A stretch of 64,000 bases of DNA from Dyella sp. C9 (GTDB lineage: Bacteria; Pseudomonadota; Gammaproteobacteria; Xanthomonadales; Rhodanobacteraceae), in the NCBI RefSeq assembly GCF_003332825.1, contig NZ_QIRF01000013.1, positions 62,001 through 126,000 of the forward strand. Reading direction: 5' to 3'. Position numbers and translations under genes: made by a program. Below the pieces are notes generated by a model. It made no database searches and was not told where the DNA came from. It was given only the letters and a program-made list of their open reading frames with translations. Below, piece after piece: positions 1 to 8,159 of this stretch. The first letter of the stretch is position 1, and every line of letters begins with the position of its first letter.

Positions 1-151
1 GCTATCGCATGTCCGCTCTTTGGACATCCATGCGGCTTAACGGGCGCTTGCTTGCTCGAGGCTTACGACTCAGAGACGGGCGCATCGGATGTCATGCGCC
101 AGGTGTATCGGTCGGCGTGCGCGTGTGCTGCAGCATGCCGTCCAGCGGGCA

Positions 152-613
152 TTACACGATCGGCTTTCGGTAAACCACGAAGCCGGAAGCTTCGGCGAGG
201 CTGTCATACAGGCGCATGGCCACGGTATTGCTGTGATGCGTCTGCCAGTAGACGCGTGGTGAGCCTGCCTGCCCTGCACGTTCGTACACGGCCTCGATCA
301 GCGTCCGCCCAACGCCCATGCCGCGCGCCGCCTCCACCGTGAACAGGTCCTGCAGGTAGCAGTTGTTGCCTATGCTGATGGTGCTGCGGTGGAACAGGTA
401 ATGGGCAAGCCCAAGCAGTCTGCCGTCGCGTTCCGCTACCAGCGCATGCATCGGTTCTTCGGCGTCCAGGAAGCGTTCCCAGGCAACCCGCGTCACCTGG
501 TCGGGCAGAGCGGTCGCGCCAGTGCGGCCGTAGAACGCGTTGTAGCCGTCCCACAGCAGCTTCCACTCGTCGAAGTCCGAAGCGCGTACGCCTCTGACTT
601 CCAGGGCTCTCAT
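152..613 (-). CDS. GNAT family N-acetyltransferase
   Basis: A 153-residue protein with a single GNAT fold, expected to transfer an acetyl group from acetyl-CoA to an unidentified amine. The acetyl-CoA binding region is visible around residues 92-104 (LFTVEAARGMGVGRTLIE, the Q/RxxGxG/A type loop), preceded by the strand LLGLAHYLFH and followed by YWQTHHSNTVAMRLYDSLA, the usual C-terminal helix. The ATG at 613 shares its A with the TGA of the AI-2E transporter gene (TGATG), so the two are probably translationally coupled. It is the last gene of a five-gene minus-strand operon starting near 2919. The substrate cannot be inferred. The 151 bases beyond the stop show no convincing gene. Confidence 0.88.
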   Translation of the reverse strand: MRALEVRGVRASDFDEWKLLWDGYNAFYGRTGATALPDQVTRVAWERFLDAEEPMHALVAERDGRLLGLAHYLFHRSTISIGNNCYLQDLFTVEAARGMGVGRTLIEAVYERAGQAGSPRVYWQTHHSNTVAMRLYDSLAEASGFVVYRKPIV

Positions 614-1779
614 CAGCGCTGCACCATCAACGCAAACCAGCGCCAGCCGCGCACGCGCTCGGCCACCAGCTTGGCGCTGGTGAGCATCGGCACCGCCAGC
701 AGCGCTCCGGGAATGCCCCACAGCCAGCCCCAGATCAGCAGCCACAACAGGATCGCGATCGGACTCAGGCGCATGCGATGCCCCTGGATCAGCGGCGTCA
801 CCACATTGCCCTCGAACGCGGTGATGCCTGCGAAGGTGAGTGCGGGCAGCAGGGCCGAACCCACGTCGTTGAAGTTGAGCAGCCCAACGAAGGCCAGCAC
901 CGTGGTCGTACTGATGGCTCCGACGTACGGAATGAAGTTCGCCAGCATCGCCACGGTGCCCCACAGCAACGGATCGGGCATGTGGTACAGCCACAGCATG
1001 CCGGCGGTGACTGCGCCAAGACCGAAGTTGATGAGCGTCGCCGTCAGGATGTAGCGCGATACCTCGTACTGGATGCCACGCACGATGGAGACCGCGTGTC
1101 GTCGATGGCCGAACGTGGGCGAAGCCTGCACCAGGCGCCGCAACATCAGGTCGCCATATACCAGGAAGAAGAACACCAGCAGCACAACGGTCAGCACCCC
1201 GGCCAACACCTTGGGCGTGGTCGCCACCACGTCCCATGCCGTGATCGAGATCGACGGCGGCGTGCCCTGCTGCACGCGCGCCTGCCCGGTAAGGCTTTGT
1301 GTCGCGCGATTGGCCGCCTCCAGCGGCTGCATGATGGAGCGCAGCTTCGGCCCGAAACTCCGGATCGCCGTGGGCGCCTCGTGGAACCAACCCAGGGCCG
1401 GCTGCGTCAGCATGCCGATGCCGGTGCTGATGGCGGCAATCAACGCGATCATCAACACGCTGGCACCAAGCCAGCGTGGAATGCCCAGATGCGATCCGCG
1501 CGCCACGATCGGGTTGAGCGCCAGCCCGATGAACGAGGCGAGCACCAGCGGTATGAGCAACTGCTTGGTGATGGTCACCGTGTACAGCAGCGCCAGCGCC
1601 AGGAAGATATTGAGCACGATGCGGATGCTGCGCAGGTTGCGGCGCGCACTCTGCGTTCGTTGCACGCGCATCAACTGAGGCCGTGGCTCACGCGGCGGCA
1701 CCATCGCCTCGACGGGCACCTCCACCTGCGCCACGACGCCTTCGACGCCGGGCGGCTGCGACGATTCGGGTCCACTCAT
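613..1779 (-). CDS. AI-2E family transporter (PerM/YdiK-like membrane protein)
   Basis: A 388-residue polytopic inner-membrane protein of the AI-2E exporter superfamily (PF01594). The N-terminal 45 residues are polar and basic, followed by paired hydrophobic segments at about 50-100, a TM segment near 105-125, a soluble domain, and the C-terminal cluster of TM segments with the family-typical motif NFIPYVGAI and the ending GWLWGIPGALLAVPM. Family members are mostly uncharacterised permeases, and the name AI-2 exporter comes from E. coli TqsA, so transport of autoinducer-2 here is not implied. Start ATG overlaps the upstream 96-aa gene by four bases (ATGA). The downstream GNAT gene starts on its stop codon. 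Confidence 0.93.
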   Translation of the reverse strand: MSGPESSQPPGVEGVVAQVEVPVEAMVPPREPRPQLMRVQRTQSARRNLRSIRIVLNIFLALALLYTVTITKQLLIPLVLASFIGLALNPIVARGSHLGIPRWLGASVLMIALIAAISTGIGMLTQPALGWFHEAPTAIRSFGPKLRSIMQPLEAANRATQSLTGQARVQQGTPPSISITAWDVVATTPKVLAGVLTVVLLVFFFLVYGDLMLRRLVQASPTFGHRRHAVSIVRGIQYEVSRYILTATLINFGLGAVTAGMLWLYHMPDPLLWGTVAMLANFIPYVGAISTTTVLAFVGLLNFNDVGSALLPALTFAGITAFEGNVVTPLIQGHRMRLSPIAILLWLLIWGWLWGIPGALLAVPMLTSAKLVAERVRGWRWFALMVQR

Positions 1780-2066
1780 GAGAAATCGAAATTGTCTTGC
1801 GCAAAATCCGCCAGCAACCTGGCGGCCTGGCCCACCACTTCGGCCGCGGCACCACTGAACAGGGTGCCAAGCCCCGGCACGCGCAACGGATGCACGTTGA
1901 GCTGGCCAAGCACGAAACCTGCGCCGGCAGCCATGCCCACCGTAGTGAGCGGATAACGCTGCCCACGCGACAGCAAGGCCTGCGCCGGCACGGTCAGTTC
2001 GTGACGGGCCGTTTCGGCTCGGCTCCGGGCCGCATGGACGGCATGCAGCTGCTTGATCAGGCTCAT
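1776..2066 (-). CDS. hypothetical 96-aa protein in the YqjDE-like operon
   Basis: A 96-residue protein of unknown function. The N-terminus is a basic amphipathic helix (MSLIKQLHAVHAARSRAETARHEL), the middle has a short glycine/alanine hydrophobic stretch (TTVGMAAGAGFVLGQL), and the C-terminus is helical (AAAEVVGQAARLLADFAQDNF). Position directly after a YqjE-like gene suggests a role similar to YqjK in the enterobacterial yqjCDEK cluster, but no sequence signature proves that. ATG at 2066 overlaps the YqjE-like stop by four bases (ATGA) and its own stop overlaps the AI-2E start in the same way. An upstream open extension in this frame exists but has no support. Confidence 0.78.
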   Translation of the reverse strand: MSLIKQLHAVHAARSRAETARHELTVPAQALLSRGQRYPLTTVGMAAGAGFVLGQLNVHPLRVPGLGTLFSGAAAEVVGQAARLLADFAQDNFDFS

Positions 2067-2530
2067 GGCACGTCCTCCGGGCCGCGCTCGCCCTGCGGAT
2101 CGGGGCGATGCAGGGCCTCGCGCATCATCGCACTCCATTCGCTCCGCGTCGCGGGCAACGTCATCCAGTGCATGCAGCGCCGGAACAGCAGGATGGCCGC
2201 GCCCAGAAAGGCCAGCTCCACCACCGCCAAGGACACCAGTGCCCAGGTCCAGGAATCGAACCACTGCGCCAGCAACCAGCCGATCAGCCCGAGCAGGGTA
2301 AGCCCCAGGCCCACGCCAGCCACCGTGGCGACCAGGCCGGCAACCAGTAGCCAATGCACCGCGCTGCGCGCCAGGCCCAACTCCGCGGCGAGCAGGCGCA
2401 ACTGGGCCCCGAAAAGCTTTCGAAAGGCGCGACCGAGCCGGCCGAGATCATCCAGCAACCCGGGCGGCGGTGGCGGTACCGGCGTCTCCTCGGGTGCCGC
2501 GGGCGCGTCATCGCGTCCGGTCTGGTCCAT
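2063..2530 (-). CDS. phage-holin-family / YqjE-like membrane protein
   Basis: A 155-residue membrane protein of the Phg_hol_3_6/YqjE type. A proline-rich start (residues 9-24) and an amphipathic helix (GLLDDLGRLGRAFRKLFGAQLRL) precede two strong TM segments at about 58-85 and 92-113. The C-terminal tail is polar. In E. coli the neighbouring proteins YqjD and YqjE are linked to stationary phase and membrane association of ribosomes, and this gene follows a YqjD-like DUF883 gene by 23 bases, so the same pairing is present. It overlaps the 96-aa gene by four bases. A lysis function is not implied by the holin family name. Confidence 0.86.
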   Translation of the reverse strand: MDQTGRDDAPAAPEETPVPPPPPGLLDDLGRLGRAFRKLFGAQLRLLAAELGLARSAVHWLLVAGLVATVAGVGLGLTLLGLIGWLLAQWFDSWTWALVSLAVVELAFLGAAILLFRRCMHWMTLPATRSEWSAMMREALHRPDPQGERGPEDVP

Positions 2531-2553
2531 CCGCTGTCCTCGTCACCTGGGTA

Positions 2554-2919
2554 TCAGCGGCGGAGTATGCGGCCAAGCAGCCAGCCGGCGCCAAGGGCGA
2601 TGGCCACGGACTGCACCGGCTTCTCGCGGACATAGTCACGCGCGCGATCGAGCCACTCATCGGCGCGGTCGATGGCCTGGTCATAAGCCTCGCGACCGCG
2701 TTCGCGGTATTCATCCGCCTTGGCGCTGGCCCGCGTGGCGGCATCGGCGGCCTTGTCCGTGGCGTGATGTAGCTTTTCCTCGACATGGTCGGCTGCGCGG
2801 TCGACCGCTTCCTTGGTGCTGCTCACGGCACTGGAGGTGGCCTGCTTGATCCGCTCGGCGCGTTCCTCGATCCGGTCGGCGGCATTGCTTCCCTCAGGCG
2901 CCTGGACTTGCTTGTTCAT
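2554..2919 (-). CDS. DUF883 family protein, ElaB/YqjD-like
   Basis: A 121-residue protein. A long charged helical region (residues about 10-95) rich in Ala, Lys, Glu, Asp and Arg is followed by the motif REKPVQSVAIALGAGWLLGRILRR, the C-terminal membrane anchor typical of ElaB/YqjD/YgaM proteins, which tether ribosomes to the membrane in E. coli during stationary phase. It is the first gene of the five-gene operon running down to 152. By family knowledge such genes are RpoS-dependent, but no clear sigma-S promoter can be read here. The ATG is well placed and no longer N-terminus is needed. Confidence 0.9.
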   Translation of the reverse strand: MNKQVQAPEGSNAADRIEERAERIKQATSSAVSSTKEAVDRAADHVEEKLHHATDKAADAATRASAKADEYRERGREAYDQAIDRADEWLDRARDYVREKPVQSVAIALGAGWLLGRILRR

Positions 2920-3007
2920 GACGTTCTCCGATGAGGCGGGTTATGCACTGTAACCAAACTTGCCAGCCGGGCGCGCGCCGGGGCATCAGGCCCCGGCACG
3001 CCGCCGC

Positions 3008-3163
3008 TCAGCTTGCGCGGCGGAAGAAGGCGATGACGGCAAGGATCAGGAAGATGATGAAGAGAATCTTCGCGATGCCGGCCGCAGTGCCGGCAATACC
3101 GGTGAAGCCGAACAGTGCCGCAATGATGGCGATGACCAGAAAGACCAGGGCGTAGTGGAGCAT
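3008..3163 (-). CDS. DUF1328 small membrane protein (YtjA-like)
   Basis: A 51-residue, almost wholly hydrophobic peptide with two TM helices (about residues 4-20 and 31-47) ending in FFRRAS. The pattern [19 protein letters not shown] then [19 protein letters not shown] is the DUF1328/YtjA signature of small proteobacterial membrane proteins of unknown role, often found beside stress-induced membrane genes as here. It lies 88 bases upstream of the DUF883 gene on the same strand and may be co-transcribed with it. Confidence 0.88.
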   Translation of the reverse strand: MLHYALVFLVIAIIAALFGFTGIAGTAAGIAKILFIIFLILAVIAFFRRAS

Positions 3164-3293
3164 GGTGCGTTCCTCATGACGGGGCAGCGCATCGCCCCGC
3201 GATCATTCACCCACAGCCCATGCCTTGCGGGCGTGAAGATTCGCTGACGACGAACGCGCGTTGTACCCCGTTCACCCTGCGCCCATGCTGCAT

Positions 3294-3914
3294 TCAGCCC
3301 ACTGCTGGATTGAGGCTGTACGTACCCATCAATTCAGCCTCGGCCAGCACATGGCCGTCCATCGCCGCCCGCAGCTCCGACACCGTGAAGCCGTCAGCCA
3401 GCTTGAGGCTGTCCACGTCCAGCGCGTACAGCCGGAAGTGGTAGTGGTGCACGATGGAATCGTTCCACGGCGGACACGGACCGTCGTAACCCAGGTACTC
3501 GCCCTTCATGTCCGCGTCGCCCGCGAACCAGCCGGTGTAGTCATTGATGCCTTGGACGCTGCCAGGCGGGCCATACGGCGCGCGCTTGCCGCGCGGAACG
3601 ATGCCATCGCTGCAGGCGCCTTCGGCCAGTTCGCCGCACTCCACGGGAATGTTGGCCATCAACCAATGCACGAACTCCACGCGCGGAAGGTCCGCCGGCA
3701 CGGTGCGGCCTTCCTTGTTCACGTCGTCGGGCTTGCTGGGCACGTCGAAGTCCAAGCAGGTCAGCACGAACGAGCGTGTAGCGCGCGGTGCATCCTTCCA
3801 TGCCAGGTGCGGGCTCAGGTTGTCCGACAGCGCGAACGGTGCCGCCTGCTTGCCGAAGGCGAAGCGCGGTGGAATCGGCTGGGCATGTTCGAAGTTGTCG
3901 CTGCGCAGTTGCAA
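3294..3914 (-). CDS. YbhB/YbcL (RKIP/PEBP-like) family protein
   Basis: A 206-residue protein of the bacterial Raf-kinase-inhibitor-like (PEBP) family. Visible family elements are LSPHLAWKDAPRATRSFVLTCLDFD, HWLMANIP, YTGWF, GPCPPWNDSIVHHYHFRLYALD, and the C-terminal HVLAEAELMGTYS. Family members bind anionic ligands, and the cellular role in bacteria is not established. The chosen start is TTG at 3914, because it is preceded by AGGAG at a seven-base spacing. A further in-frame TTG at 3944 has no Shine-Dalgarno sequence. There is no signal peptide, so it is probably cytoplasmic. The sugar-dehydrogenase-like gene ends 42 bases upstream on the same strand. Confidence 0.9.
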   Translation of the reverse strand: MQLRSDNFEHAQPIPPRFAFGKQAAPFALSDNLSPHLAWKDAPRATRSFVLTCLDFDVPSKPDDVNKEGRTVPADLPRVEFVHWLMANIPVECGELAEGACSDGIVPRGKRAPYGPPGSVQGINDYTGWFAGDADMKGEYLGYDGPCPPWNDSIVHHYHFRLYALDVDSLKLADGFTVSELRAAMDGHVLAEAELMGTYSLNPAVG

Positions 3915-3956
3915 GGTCGTTCTCCTGGAGGGGCGCGGATTCAAAAGGGGAGTGGG

Positions 3957-5051
3957 TCAGGGCCTGGCGTAGGTGACGCGATAAACGGCACCGGCAAGAT
4001 CGTCGCTGACCAGCAGGCTGCCGTCGGGCAGCGGCTGCACGTCGGCCGGGCGACCCCACGCCTGCTCGTCCTGCTGGAAGCCGTCGAGCAGCGGCTCGTA
4101 CGAAAGCACCTTATCGCCCTGCAGGCGCACCGTCATCACCCGATAACCGGATTTCTTGGTGCGGTTCCACGAACCATGTTCGGCAATGATGATCGCGCCC
4201 TTGTACGCGGCAGGAAACTGGCTGCCCTCGTAGAAGCGCATGCCCAGCGAGGCCACGTGCGCGCCCAGCTTGAGCACGGGCGGCGTGTAGTCCTTGCAAC
4301 TCTTGCCCTTGCCGAACTCCGGATCGAGCGTGTCGCCCTGGTGGCAGTACGGATACCCGAAGTGCTCGCCGATGCGGCTGAGCCGGTTCAACTCGTCGCT
4401 GGGCATGTCGTCGCCCATCAGGTCGCGGCCATTGTCGGTGAACCACAGCTGCCGGCTGCCCGGCTGCCAGTCGAAGCCCACCGTGTTGCGCACGCCGTAG
4501 GCGACGTCTTCCAGACCGCTGCCGTCGGCATTCATGCGCGTGATCTTGGCGTACGCGTTGCCCTTGTCGCAGATGTTGCACGGCGCGCCGATCGGCACAT
4601 AGAGCTTGCCGTCCGGCCCGAAGGCGATGAACTTCCAGCCATGATGCGTATCGGTGGGGAATTTGTCGTAGACCACCTGCGGCTGCGGCGGATCGTCGAG
4701 ATGGTTCTCGATATCACGCAACACGAGGATCTTGCTCACCGCCGAGATGTAAAGGTCGCCATTGCGGAACGCGACGCCCACCGGCAGCTGCAGGCCACTG
4801 GCGATCACCCGCACCTTGTCGGCGTGGCCGTCACCCTTGCTGTCGGTCAGCGCATACACCTTGCCCGCGCTGTTGGAGCCGACGAACACGGTGCCCTTGG
4901 CGCCAAGCGTGATCTCGCGGGCGTTGGGTACCTGGTCCGAATACACCGCCACGTGGAAACCCGGCGGCAAGGTGAGCTTGTCCAGCTGGGGTGCGGCCGT
5001 GGCCGCGGGTATCCCCAGCAGCAGTGAAAGCACGACGATCAGCTTGCGCAT
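3957..5051 (-). CDS. PQQ-dependent sugar dehydrogenase-like beta-propeller (sorbosone dehydrogenase family)
   Basis: A 364-residue exported protein. The signal peptide is residues 1-20 (MRKLIVVLSLLLGIPAATAA), so it should act in the periplasm. The remainder has the six-bladed propeller pattern of GSDH-like proteins: REITLGAKGTVFVGS, LPVGVAFRNGDLYIS, HHGWKFIAFGPDGKLYVPIGAPCNIC, VAYGVRNTVGFDWQPGSRQLWFTDNGRD, and GSWNRTKKSGYRVMTV. The conserved His-Gly-Trp and Arg-Asn residues fit PQQ/Ca binding as known in the family. Oxidation of an aldose or related sugar is inferred, not shown. The ATG at 5051 was preferred over an in-frame upstream extension because it begins a clean signal peptide. Confidence 0.9.
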   Translation of the reverse strand: MRKLIVVLSLLLGIPAATAAPQLDKLTLPPGFHVAVYSDQVPNAREITLGAKGTVFVGSNSAGKVYALTDSKGDGHADKVRVIASGLQLPVGVAFRNGDLYISAVSKILVLRDIENHLDDPPQPQVVYDKFPTDTHHGWKFIAFGPDGKLYVPIGAPCNICDKGNAYAKITRMNADGSGLEDVAYGVRNTVGFDWQPGSRQLWFTDNGRDLMGDDMPSDELNRLSRIGEHFGYPYCHQGDTLDPEFGKGKSCKDYTPPVLKLGAHVASLGMRFYEGSQFPAAYKGAIIIAEHGSWNRTKKSGYRVMTVRLQGDKVLSYEPLLDGFQQDEQAWGRPADVQPLPDGSLLVSDDLAGAVYRVTYARP

Positions 5052-5155
5052 GGACGACGGCTCCGGGAGAAGAAGGCGAAAGCGTAGCGCCAGCGCCGGC
5101 CGCTGGGAAATGCCCGAGGCGGCACGGGTGGCGCATCGCCGTCGTCGATGTTGCC

Positions 5156-5557
5156 TCAAGCCACGGGCAGCGAATATTCCAGCACGTAGGCATGCTCGCC
5201 GTTGGCGATGATGATTTCCAGGCGACCGGCAATCCCGGTGAGTTGTTCCGTACCCGAGTCCGGCACGATGGTCACCGAAAGCTGCGGTGCACCACGATGC
5301 ATGGTGCCGCTATGTTGCAGTGCAAAGCTGCCATGGCGTCCATGCACGCTGCCGCTGACGCGTTCCAGCGCGACATAGGCGGCCGAACCTTCGACCGCCG
5401 TGCCCACCGCCAGCATCTGGCCCTTGCCGACGCCCTGCAGATCGCCGTGGAAGTGCTTTTCGATCGCCATGCGTCCCACGGCGGGATCGCCCACGCCGTC
5501 CTGCGGCGGCTGCGGCGTGACTTTCACCTCGAAGCTTCCCCGCGCCTGGTTCGACAT
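5156..5557 (-). CDS. DUF3224 domain-containing protein
   Basis: A 133-residue protein with the DUF3224 pattern: GRMAIEKHFHGDLQGVGKGQMLA near residues 25-50, the alternating strand VGTAVEGSAAYVALERVSGSVHGRHGSFALQHSGTMHRG, and LTGIAGRLEIIIANGEHAYVLEYSLP at the C-terminus. The family resembles allene-oxide-cyclase barrels and has no assigned function in bacteria. The ATG at 5557 follows GGAGG at an eight-base spacing, so the longer upstream frame is rejected. It lies between the hydrolase and sugar-dehydrogenase-like genes, all on the minus strand, with about 100-base gaps on each side, so it may be a separate transcript. Confidence 0.88.
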   Translation of the reverse strand: MSNQARGSFEVKVTPQPPQDGVGDPAVGRMAIEKHFHGDLQGVGKGQMLAVGTAVEGSAAYVALERVSGSVHGRHGSFALQHSGTMHRGAPQLSVTIVPDSGTEQLTGIAGRLEIIIANGEHAYVLEYSLPVA

Positions 5558-5662
5558 GTCCGCTGCCTCCGTGGTGGATCGGGCCGCCAGGGCGCCGTCG
5601 CGGCGAATCCTGCGCACGGCATCCGCTCCTGTCAAACCGCGCTGCGCCTCAACGGCAGTGAA

Positions 5663-6667
5663 TCATTCCACCGCCACGGCATTGAAGCGCGCAGCGATGT
5701 AGTCGTCGGTGAAGCTGGTCATGTCCCAGCCACGGATGAAGCCGCAATGGCCGCCGTACGCCGCGATGTCCAGCTCCACGTTCGCCGGCAGTTCCAGCTG
5801 CTCGAAGGCATCGACCGGAATCACCGGATCATCGCGCGCAGTGAGGATGGTCACCGGCACATGCAGGCCCTCGAGCGCGCGGCCCGCCACCGAATAGCCG
5901 TCCAGATAGGCCTCCAGCGAACCGAAGTCGGTATGCCGTGCCACCAGCGACGCGGTGAGCCCCCGGAGGTTCTGCTTCAGCTCCGACAGCTCGAAGTACT
6001 CACGATGCGGAAACGCCGCCTGCTTGGCCTGCAGCGAGCGTCGCCACTTGTGCATGAAGTACGCCTGGTAGAACCAGGGTGCCGCCTCCTCCAGCGAGAA
6101 CAGCCCCTCGCCGGGATCGATGATGGGGCAGACGGCCAGCGCATAGCTGAGTGGCAGCCCGGCGGCCGGTCCGCGCAGGGCGGCCCGGAGTGCGAAATTG
6201 CCGCCCAGCGAGAAGCCGGCCAGCGCCATGGGACGGCCCGGATAACGCGTGGCGATGTCGCCCAGCGCATGTACCACCTCGTCGATGCGGCACGAGTGGA
6301 ACAGCGCCTCGTTGAGCTGATGGCTGTCGCCATGGTCCCGGAAGTTCAGCCGGAACACGTCCCAGCCATCGGCGAGCAGGCGGCTGCCGGTCTGCAGCAC
6401 GTAGGTGGAGTCGACACTGCCTTCCCAGCCATGGAACAGCACGGCCAGACCCCGTGAGCGCGGCTGCGTGCGCTGCGCGGTGTAGGCACCGGTGAGGCGT
6501 ACGCCGTCGCCGCCATCCACCATCACCGGTTCGGCGCCCTGCAGCACCGTTTGTGCGGCCTGCGGCAACAGGAACCGGCGCACGCCGCTGGACGACAGCA
6601 TGGTCTGCACGTGGCCGCTGCGCAGCGGCCACGGCGGCAGGAAGTCCTTCCCCTTCGGCAGGTTCAT
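5663..6667 (-). CDS. alpha/beta hydrolase, YheT family
   Basis: A 334-residue alpha/beta hydrolase of the YheT/EMB8 type. The N-terminus LPPWPLRSGHVQTMLSS is the family hallmark, followed by LAVLFHGWEGSVDSTYV (oxyanion region) and the nucleophile elbow GFSLGG with Ser at about residue 153. The acid is in LTARDDPVIP and the histidine in YGGHCGF near the C-terminus. Substrate is unknown. YheT-like enzymes are probable carboxylesterases. The start overlaps the plsC-like gene stop by four bases (ATGA), so the two are coupled, which may hint at lipid substrates. Confidence 0.92.
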   Translation of the reverse strand: MNLPKGKDFLPPWPLRSGHVQTMLSSSGVRRFLLPQAAQTVLQGAEPVMVDGGDGVRLTGAYTAQRTQPRSRGLAVLFHGWEGSVDSTYVLQTGSRLLADGWDVFRLNFRDHGDSHQLNEALFHSCRIDEVVHALGDIATRYPGRPMALAGFSLGGNFALRAALRGPAAGLPLSYALAVCPIIDPGEGLFSLEEAAPWFYQAYFMHKWRRSLQAKQAAFPHREYFELSELKQNLRGLTASLVARHTDFGSLEAYLDGYSVAGRALEGLHVPVTILTARDDPVIPVDAFEQLELPANVELDIAAYGGHCGFIRGWDMTSFTDDYIAARFNAVAVE

Positions 6668-7482
6668 GGGCGGGCTTCGTGACCCGGCTGGTCTTCCAGC
6701 GCCTGCGCGATGCGCTCGCGCGACAGTTCGGCCATGCGGCGGCGCGCATCGGGCGTCGAGGGCACCGGCTCGAGGAAATGCACTTCCGCATCCAGCGGGG
6801 CATCGCCCAGCAGGCGCAGGAAGTTCTGCATGAAATTCTCGTGCTCGCGGAAGCCCGCGTCGATCACGCGCCGGCCATCGCGGGCAAAGCGAAGCGCCAC
6901 CGGCTGCACCGGGACTTCCGCATCCAGGGCCGCCTGGAAGATGCGCGCATGGAACACGCGCAGCACGCCGTTGTGGCCGGTGCCGCCCTCGGGAAACACC
7001 GCCACCGAGCGTCCGACGCGCAGCCTGTCCACCATCACCTGCATCACCGCCGCCAGCGAATGATTGTTGCCGCGACGGTGGAAGATGGTGCCGCCCGATG
7101 AGGCCAGCCAGCCCACCAGCGGCCAGCTGGCGATCTCGGCCTTGGCCACGAAGCACGCGGCGCGCTGGCTATGCAGCAGCTCGATGTCCAGCCAGGAGGT
7201 GTGGTTGGCTACGAACAGCACCGGGTCGGACAGCGGCTTGCCCACGCGTACCGAGCGAAGGCCGAAGATCCGCAGCAGCGCGGTGGACCACCAACGGATG
7301 GTGCGGTGCGGAAACGGCTCACGCCCGTTCTTCATCACCGCGTCGCGGCCCCAGCTGAGGATGAAGGTGCACAGCAGGATGCCCAGCACCACGTGCAGCA
7401 GCAGCAGCGGCACGCGCCAGGCGTAGCGCAGGGGTCGCAAGAAGTCGCGTCGGGCCGGGGCGGAAACGGTGTGGGTGTTCAT
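6664..7482 (-). CDS. 1-acyl-sn-glycerol-3-phosphate acyltransferase (PlsC family)
   Basis: A 272-residue membrane-associated acyltransferase. A hydrophobic segment lies at about residues 23-43. The catalytic NHTSWLD (HX4D, His94 and Asp99) and the phosphate-binding FPEGGTGHNG are both present, as is the block FVAKAEIASWPLVGWLASSGGTIFHRRG. It is expected to acylate lysophosphatidate or a related acceptor in phospholipid synthesis. The ATG at 7482 was chosen over a longer frame without a ribosome binding site. It overlaps the YheT gene downstream. Whether this is the housekeeping PlsC or a paralogue (for example an ornithine-lipid type) cannot be decided here. Confidence 0.92.
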   Translation of the reverse strand: MNTHTVSAPARRDFLRPLRYAWRVPLLLLHVVLGILLCTFILSWGRDAVMKNGREPFPHRTIRWWSTALLRIFGLRSVRVGKPLSDPVLFVANHTSWLDIELLHSQRAACFVAKAEIASWPLVGWLASSGGTIFHRRGNNHSLAAVMQVMVDRLRVGRSVAVFPEGGTGHNGVLRVFHARIFQAALDAEVPVQPVALRFARDGRRVIDAGFREHENFMQNFLRLLGDAPLDAEVHFLEPVPSTPDARRRMAELSRERIAQALEDQPGHEARP

Positions 7483-7535
7483 CAGTCGGGTTAGTTTAGC
7501 GTTAGCGGGGCCCCTGCGTCCCCGTGCCACAGGGC

Positions 7536-8012
7536 TCAGCGTTCCAACTGAGCCAGGGGTAAAGCCGCCGAGCGCTTGACTGTACGCAGGACGAAACTGG
7601 AATTGACGTCAGCCACCCCTGCCGCATTCAGCAACCGGTCGAGCAGGAAACGCGAAAAGTCCTGCAAGTCAGCCACATAGACATGCAGCAGGTAGTCCAT
7701 GTCGCCCGTCAGGGCGTAACAGGCGACTACCTCGGGCCAGTCATTGACCAAGCCCACGAAGCGCTCCACTGCCGCGCTCTCATGCTTGGTGAGCTGCACG
7801 CGGACGAAGGCCTCCAGACCCAGCCCCACCGCCTGGGGATCGACCCGGGCGGTGTAGCCGGTGAGCACGCCTTCCGCTTCCAGCCGCTGCAGGCGGCGCA
7901 GGCAGGCCGAGGGAGACAGGCTGACCCTCTCGGCCAGCTCGGCGTTGGTGATGCGCCCTTCGCTCTGCAGCACGGCCAGCATGCGCAGGTCGGTTCGGTC
8001 GAGGCTCGTCAT
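7536..8012 (-). CDS. Lrp/AsnC family transcriptional regulator
   Basis: A 158-residue regulator. The N-terminal AsnC-type helix-turn-helix runs over about residues 3-60 (LDRTDLRMLAVLQSEGRITNAELAERVSLSPSACLRRLQRLEAEGVL), and the C-terminal RAM ligand-binding domain contains GDMDYLLHVYVADLQDFSRFLLDRLL. It is divergent from phhA with a 147-base gap, and the gap holds a 19-base inverted repeat that could be its operator. By analogy with other proteobacteria, an aromatic amino acid response controlling phhA is likely, but that is inference. The ATG at 8012 is preferred to a TTG three codons upstream. Confidence 0.93.
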   Translation of the reverse strand: MTSLDRTDLRMLAVLQSEGRITNAELAERVSLSPSACLRRLQRLEAEGVLTGYTARVDPQAVGLGLEAFVRVQLTKHESAAVERFVGLVNDWPEVVACYALTGDMDYLLHVYVADLQDFSRFLLDRLLNAAGVADVNSSFVLRTVKRSAALPLAQLER

Positions 8013-8041
8013 GGCACGCAAAACTCACATTACTAGATACC

Positions 8042-8060
8042 TACGCAAGATTATTGCGTA
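8042..8060. promoter_or_regulatory. candidate Lrp-type operator between lrp-like gene and phhA
   Basis: Perfect 7-base inverted repeat TACGCAA-gatta-TTGCGTA with an AT-rich centre, in the divergent promoter region. The size and AT-rich core fit Lrp/AsnC boxes, and it sits 30 bases from the regulator's own start, which suggests autoregulation and control of phhA. The binding protein is inferred from position only. Confidence 0.5.
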
Positions 8061-8159
8061 CTTGCGCGTGAACGAAGCAACAAAACAACCATCATGCGTG
8101 GCCTCGGCCCTATGCTGGACCATCCCGGAAATACCACGGCCCAGCGCCAGGAGCCCGCC

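Noticed and set aside
2063..2530. Prophage remnant, because of the holin-family protein
   Set aside because: No other phage gene is near, and the neighbours (DUF883, 96-aa protein) match the chromosomal YqjDE-type arrangement.
4561..4620. Haem-binding motif in the sugar-dehydrogenase-like protein (CNIC)
   Set aside because: The sequence is CxxC without a following His, so it is not a c-type cytochrome motif.
4944..4959. Third parS site (GCCACGTGGAAAC)
   Set aside because: Only the central CCACGTGG matches. The outer bases break the palindrome, and it lies inside a coding region far from the origin.
3261..5027. 588-codon open frame on the plus strand
   Set aside because: Antisense to the YbhB-like and sugar-dehydrogenase-like genes. 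Its composition is that of a high-GC shadow frame and it has no domain.
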